From positions 372,001 to 436,000 of the forward strand of contig JAWKAU010000045.1 in the NCBI GenBank assembly GCA_033398695.1: a stretch of DNA of 64,000 nucleotides, given 5' to 3'. Below, in pieces: positions 58,594 to 64,000 of the stretch; position 1 is the stretch's first letter, and each line of letters starts with the position of its first letter. This DNA is from Orobanche coerulescens (lineage: Eukaryota > Streptophyta > Magnoliopsida > Lamiales > Orobanchaceae). Under the pieces are notes generated by a model. That model worked only from the letters and a program-made list of their open reading frames with translations, was not told the origin of the DNA and ran no database searches. The position numbers and the translations under genes are program-made.

Positions 58594-59205
58594 AAGAGAC
58601 TCCAAACCTACTCCGACGTCATCTCAGGCCCCAAAGCAGTTAGCTGTTCGTAATCAGGCCACTCAGTCCGCATCGTTTAAAACGACGGGAGCAAACAAAG
58701 ATGTAGCTCACAGTTATCAGGCAGGAGCATCCAGTACTAGGGCTGGCAAGCCCCGAATTTACGAGATGAAGATGACCGACTATCCAGAGGCCCACATGAT
58801 ATCACCACATGATATCAGGTACACTCGAAATTCTATCTCAACCCGTGTGTACACTTTTTGATACTGGTGCATCGCATTCATTCATTTCCGAGTCATGCTT
58901 GAGTAGACTTCATCTGGATAGTACTACTAGTTGTGAACCTTATATCATTGGCCTACCTGATGGTAGAAGGATTATCAGGGATTGTGAGATTGAGAATTGT
59001 CCGATTTAGCTTAATGACCGTGTTTGGTTGGCGAACTTGATCATGGTAGATTTACCGAGAGACGATGTTATTTTGGGTATCGATTGGATGTATCGTCACG
59101 ATGCCATCATTAGTGTCCGTAAGCGTATGGTCACTATTGTTTCAGACGATGGAGTCGAGTGTGTATTTTAGGGAGGTAATCCCCGTTGTTCTGGTAAGGT
59201 CATTA
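58594..59205 (+). pseudogene. pol: Protease of chromovirus D, two in-frame stops
   Basis: Retropepsin core: TLFDTGASHSFIS (active-site Asp-Thr-Gly), EPYIIGLPDGRR, DDVILGIDWMYRHDA. TAG at 59007-59009 and at 59168-59170 in an otherwise open frame. The upstream linker (58594-58790) contains the KPRIYEMKMTD-like stretch, matching VYEMKKSDD before the protease in F. Confidence 0.92.
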
Positions 59206-59207
59206 AT

Positions 59208-60640
59208 ATGATGAAAGTGGTGAAATTACTCAATCAAGGGTGTGTTGGTTATTGGTGCTATGTGACCAAGACCGAGAAATCATCAGTGATGTTGGCGGAT
59301 ATTCCTGTAGTGAGAGAATATGCCGATGTTTTTCCAGACGAGCTACCTGGTTTGCCTCTACAGAGAGATGTGGAATTCACAATAGAGTTGGAGCTTGGTA
59401 CGTCCCCATTATCTAAGGCACCGTATCGGATGGCCCCGACCGAAATACAGGAACTGAAGAATAAATTGGAGGATTTGACCGAGAAGGGTTATATCCGACC
59501 GAGTGTGTTCCCGTGGGGAGCACCTGTGTTATTTGTCAAGAAGAAGGATGGTTCTTTTCGCTTGTGTATTGATTACCGAGAGTTGAACAGGGTGACGATC
59601 AAGAATAAATATCCTCTACACCGTATTGATGATCTCTTAGATCAACTTCAGGGAGCTTCCAAGATTAATTTAAGATCTGGTTTTCATCAGTTGCGAATTC
59701 GAGAGTCGGATATCGCTAGGACAGCATTTCGAACATGTTATGGTCATTATGAGTTTGTGGTAATGCCGTTTGGGTTGACTAATGCACCTGCGGTATTCAT
59801 GGAATTAATGAATCGAGTTTTCATCAACTATTTGGATCAGTTCGTAGTTGTCTTCATTGACGATATTTTGATTTATTCTCGTGGCCGAGAGGAGCACGAG
59901 GTTCACCTTCATCAGGTTCTCGACGTGTTGAGACGGGAGCAACTCTATGGAAAGTTTTCCAAATGTCAGTTTTGGATGTCCGAAGTGATGTTTCTCGGTC
60001 ATGTAATTTCATCAGACGGAGTTCGTGTCGACCCTCAAAAGACGGAGGCTATCCGAGATTGGCAACCTCCGAAGAATGTTAAGGATATCCGAAGCTTTCT
60101 CGGAATAGCAGGATATTACCGACGATTTGTGGAGGGATTTTCTAAAATAGCTCAACCCATGACGAACCTTTTGCGGAAGGATAAGAAATACACGTGGTCT
60201 GACGCATGTCAGAAGAGTTTTGAGGAACTCAAGAGCCATTTAATTTCAGTGCCTGTCCTTTCCTTACCACAAGGGACGGAAGGATTCGTGGTTTATAGTG
60301 ACGCGTTCGGACACGGTCTCGGATGTGTGCTAATGTAGAACGGGAAGGTCATTACCTATGTTTCACGGCGACTGAGACCTTACGAGGTCAATTACCCGAC
60401 CCACGACCTGGAGCTAGCAGCCGTGGTTTTCGCATTGAAGATTTGGCGGCATTACCTTTATGGCATCACCTGTCAGATTTTCACAGATCATAAGAGTTTG
60501 AAGTATATATTTACTCAGAAGGAGTTGAATATGCGACAGAGACGGTGGTTAGCACTGATTAAAGATTATGATATTGAGATCCTGTACCACCCGGGCAAGG
60601 CGAACGTGGTCGCTGATGCCTTGAGTTACAAGTCCATTCA
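59208..60640 (+). pseudogene. pol: RT and RNase H of chromovirus D, one in-frame stop
   Basis: [47 protein letters not shown] and the catalytic FIDDILIYS. RNase H starts at [17 protein letters not shown], then TAG (60336-60338), and the frame continues with [16 protein letters not shown] and [11 protein letters not shown]. The RT has lost a few residues near SKINLRSG (a [13 protein letters not shown] motif in F), where the catalytic Asp is Asn in this copy. So the enzyme is probably dead irrespective of the stop. Confidence 0.95.
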
Positions 60641-62183
60641 GGAGCAAATGCTTACTTGTCTAACAGTTCAAAAGGAGCTTCAACAGGAATTCCTTAGACC
60701 CGAGATCGAGGTCTGGTTACAGCGAGTGCAAGGGCAAGTTTGCATGTTAGAGATTTCAACGCCACTTGAGGAGGAAATCAGGGAGAATCAGGGTTCAGAC
60801 CCATTTTTGTTGCGCATACGAGAGGATGTAGCTCAAGGGAAGGCCCCTGGATTTGTGGTCCACGAGGATGGACTATTGCGATTTAAGAACCAGTTATGCG
60901 TTCCGGCGGATGGCGAGTTGAAAAATTCGATTTTGAGAGAAGCTCATGCTACCCCTTATTTCATTCATCTGGGGTCTAGCAAGATGTACAAAGACTTGAA
61001 ACAAAATTACTGGTGGAGTAATATGAAGCGAGAAGTCGCAGAATTTGTTTCGAGATGCTTAACCTGTCAGCAAGTCAAGATTGAACATCAGCGACCGGCG
61101 GGTATGCTGAAACCACTCCCTATTCCAGAGTGGAAGTGGGAGGATATCTCAATGGACTTCATCACGAGTCGCCGTGGCATGAATACAATCTGGGTAATTG
61201 TGGACCGTTTGACTAAGTCAGCTCATTTCCTTGAGATTAAGGATACGTGGGGTCCCGATAAACTTGCCCAGTTGTTCATCAAAGAGATAGTGATATTGCA
61301 CGGTACTCCTAAGAGTATCGTTTCTGATCGTGACGGGCGATTCGTGTCACATTTTTGGAAATTAGTTCATCGTGCTATGGGAATTCAGCTTAATCTCAGC
61401 AGAGCTTTTCATCCTCAGTCCGACGGACAATCAGAGAGGACCATTCAGATGTTGGAGGACATGTTGAGAGCATGTGTCCTTGATTGGAAAGATGATTGGG
61501 AAGCCCAACTACCATTGATCGAGTTCACGTATAACAATAGTTGGCATGCTTCGATTAAGATGGCACCTTACGAGGCCTTGTACGGTCGTCGTTGTCGACC
61601 TCCTTTGTGTTGGGATGACTTATCAGAATCAATCGGCACCGAGCCTGATATGCCTATAGCCGCCCGCGAGAAGTTAGCTGTGATCAGGAGTCGTTTGTTG
61701 ACCGCTCAGAGTCGACAGAAATCATATGCAGATAATCATCGTCGACCATTAGAGTTCGAGGCAGGTGACCACGTTTTGGCCAAGGTATCCCCGAGTCGAG
61801 GTATCTTCCATTTCGGGAAGCGGGGAAAGTTGAGTCCGAGATTCATTGGACCGTTTGAGATTTTGGATCGAGTAGGCAGTCTGGCTTATCGATTGGCTTT
61901 ACATCCGGCGTTGAACCGAATTCATAATGTATTTCACGTCTCTCAGCTGAGGAAGTATGTTGCCGACCCGAGCCACATACTTCAGTTCGATGAAATCGAG
62001 ATTGCGGATTATGATTCGTATGAGGATCATCCTATACAAGTTTTAGAGCGGAGAATCAAATAGTTGAGGAACAAGACGATTCCTTTGGTTAAAGTTCAGT
62101 GGTCTAGACACGGAGTCGAAGAGGCTACTTGGGAAACCGAGGATAGTATGTGGGAAAGTTATCCCGAGTTGTTTGACCCTTAG
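60641..62183 (+). pseudogene. pol: Integrase and chromodomain of chromovirus D, one in-frame stop
   Basis: Zinc finger ([17 protein letters not shown] ... [12 protein letters not shown]), D,D,E core ([42 protein letters not shown]), GPF module ([20 protein letters not shown]), then TAG at 62061-62063 where F has Gln (RIKQLRN), and the chromodomain end (VKVQWSRHGVEEATWETEDS). Terminates at TAG 62181-62183. The frame is open except for that single stop. Confidence 0.95.
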
Positions 62184-62218
62184 TTTCGAGGACGAAACTC
62201 TTTTTAAGGGGGGGAGTA
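62184..62218 (+). promoter_or_regulatory. 3' inverted repeat and polypurine tract of D
   Basis: AGTTTCGAGGACGAAACT overlapping the stop codon region, then TTTTTAAGGGGGGGAGTA, then the LTR start TGTAATACCC. Confidence 0.88.
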
Positions 62219-64000
62219 TGTAATACCCGGTTGTAATTCATTCATTATCATTCAGTAATTATCATTCAATAACGGTCACTCAGTAAATTTAACTCATCAA
62301 TAATCATTCATAATTCACGTTCAGTCATTTTATTCATTTTTGGCGTATTTTTAGCCATGTATCAATTACCGATCGCCATTCGCCTCCGTTTGAGTATCGA
62401 GACGAGTGTATTATCATTATCATCGTGATTGGTAGTCTTGTGTTAGAAGTATCATCTATGGCATGTGTTGGACTTGTTTTCTTTCACATACATATAGTAT
62501 GTCAGATCATTCATCAATCGTAGCGAGAAATGGAGTAGTCGGATTTTTTGTCACTTCCAGCAGCGAGTTATGGCCGTAACTAATCAGGCATTACGGCCGT
62601 AACATGCATTCGTTGGTTTAGGGATGTTATGGACGAAGGTGAGTTACGACGTGAAGATAGGCGGATACGGCCGTAACATGCGTTCGTTGTTTTCAGGACA
62701 GTTCGGACGAATAGGACTTACGGCCATAAGGGTTGCGGCATACGGCCATAAGTTGAGGTAAGTACGGTCGTAAGGCTTGGCCGGTTACGGCCGTACGTTT
62801 CGAGCAGGGTGCCCAAGCAGTTTCGACGAGGGCTTCTTACGCTCGTAAGTTTTGCCGAGTACAGCCGTATCAGTCGAGTTATGCCCGTAAGGCAGGTGCG
62901 GGTACGGCCGTATGACTGTCGGCAGATTCTGGATGAAGCCGAGTTACGGTCGTACGAGATGGTTAGTTACGGCCGTAAGGCCGTTGACTTGGGAATGTTA
63001 CAGCCGTAAGTTGGCCGAGTTACGGCCGTAACAATGGCAGTACTTAAGTACCTAGATGGAGAGAGAGAGCTTGAGGGAGAGATTTTTTCTTCATCAATCA
63101 CTTGGGTGTTCGGTTTTCATCATCTTCATTCATTTATGAAGCTTGGATAGTCGATTTAACACGTGTTCATCGGATCGAAGTATTTGGATCTTCAAGAGGT
63201 AAATTCTTCAACATCTTGGATTTCGATTTTATGTTGAGATATGATGTTTTGGACGTTATAATCATGTTTTATGAAGAGATATACATATGTTTATGAGTGT
63301 TTATGAATATTCATTGGATTATTGAAAGATTATTCAAGAACATTTTGAATAATGAGTTGGCTTTGGGGGTTTTCGATTAGTTGTTGTTGAAATCACGGAT
63401 TGGATATTCATATTGGGTTACTGATTGTATTGAAGATGTTTTGTTGGTTTGAAACACTCCTTGGGGTTTTGATATGGGTATAATTAAGGATTGGTTGTAA
63501 ACAATCGAAGATTGGTCACACGTGTTTGATATAATGCCCTAATGAACTTGGTTTAGTCGTATCGACGTTTGGAGTTAGTTATAATCGTGTTTGATTTGTA
63601 TATTGAACAGATAGTTGGTAATTGTGTTATTCAAGGTTGTTCGAGGGACCGACACCTTATTTTAGGACGTTTGTTCGTGGAAGGACATTCTTCACCGGTG
63701 TTGTGTAAGTTAATTCTTACTCGGTTAAAAGGATACTCATTCCTTTCGTTGTTGTTCATTCATAATCATAACTCATTCATAATGTATTAACCGTATTGAG
63801 ACTTATAATTGTCAAATAATTATTTCATTCACGAGGAACGATGGTTCCAAATCATTTCAATGAGCTACCATTCATTTCATTATTATCTCATCTCGGTGAG
63901 TCATTCTTGACCCTTGTCGGATTGTTATTCATTATGTTCATTGGTCACTTTTGATCGTGTGACCTTCTGGGTTCATATTGCGTGGCCGGGTAGGGATGTG
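62219..64000 (+). repeat. LTR D2, 3' LTR of chromovirus D, cut by window end
   Basis: Matches D1 from its start (TGTAATACCCGG) to the window end, about 1782 bp. Contains the word array (62568-63035) and a donor-like TGTGTAAGTTAATTC near 63704. Small indels relative to D1 are noted there. Confidence 0.95.
62568..63035. repeat. Palindromic word array TTACGGCCGTAA type (LTR D2)
   Basis: Same order of words as D1; differences are mostly C/T or G/A at the CpG positions of the words. Confidence 0.9.

Overview
This window looks like nuclear DNA of a flowering plant and consists almost entirely of nested transposable elements. I see no host gene, rRNA or tRNA gene. The evidence is a Ty1/copia element of the Maximus/SIRE type, two Ty3/gypsy chromoviruses of the Tekay/Del type (gag-protease-RT-RNase H-integrase-chromodomain), a CACTA (En/Spm) element with tnp2-like and tnp1-like genes, a hAT element, and at least six long LTR families sharing TGTAATA...TGTTACA ends. 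Nothing in the sequence names the species.

Layout. 1-8309: decayed SIRE-like element (5' LTR cut by the window edge), with RT deleted after its first third and an acidic extra ORF region. 8310-10339: remains of two chromovirus-type LTRs (called X and G). 10340-22335: minus-strand CACTA element. Its tnp1-like gene is split by two solo LTRs: E, 11580-14284, TSD TGAAC; and C, 14666-17135, TSD GTTGC. 22336-29999: family B, an LTR, a non-coding internal region and a truncated second LTR. 30000-54611: family A, a non-autonomous element with roughly 6-kb LTRs and only 386 bp between them. Both A LTRs carry the same solo LTR of family H. The second A LTR is split by a complete chromovirus F (40187-53580, TSD ATATC). 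F is itself split in its RT by a hAT transposon (45400-49073, TSD GTTGGCGC). 54630-64000: plus-strand chromovirus D, 3' LTR cut by the window end.

Order of events readable from the nesting: H inserted into an A LTR; A transposed and so copied H into both LTRs; F inserted into the A 5' LTR; hAT inserted into F. Full-length D and F pol genes show which enzymes could have moved the coding-free families A and B, because all share an initiator-Met-tRNA-like primer site, a polypurine tract and the same 3' internal inverted repeat.

The most unusual signal is inside the LTRs. Each family carries a cluster of short CpG-rich self-complementary words, in most families just upstream of a TATA box. The word differs between families (TTACGTACGTAA, TTACGGCCGTAA, TAGCGTGCGCTA, GTGCCGCGGCAC, GACACGGCGC) even when the rest of the LTR is related. 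Downstream, each of seven families carries a compact module: a branch-point-like CTRAC (TTGAC in one A copy), a C-run/G-run hairpin, a T-rich stretch and CAG (TAG in A). It looks like a 3' splice site inside the LTR. A second theme is damage at CTG/CAG trinucleotides: LTR mismatches and frameshifts in the SIRE element, and CAG-to-TAG stops in D. This suggests either CHG-methylation decay or consensus errors.
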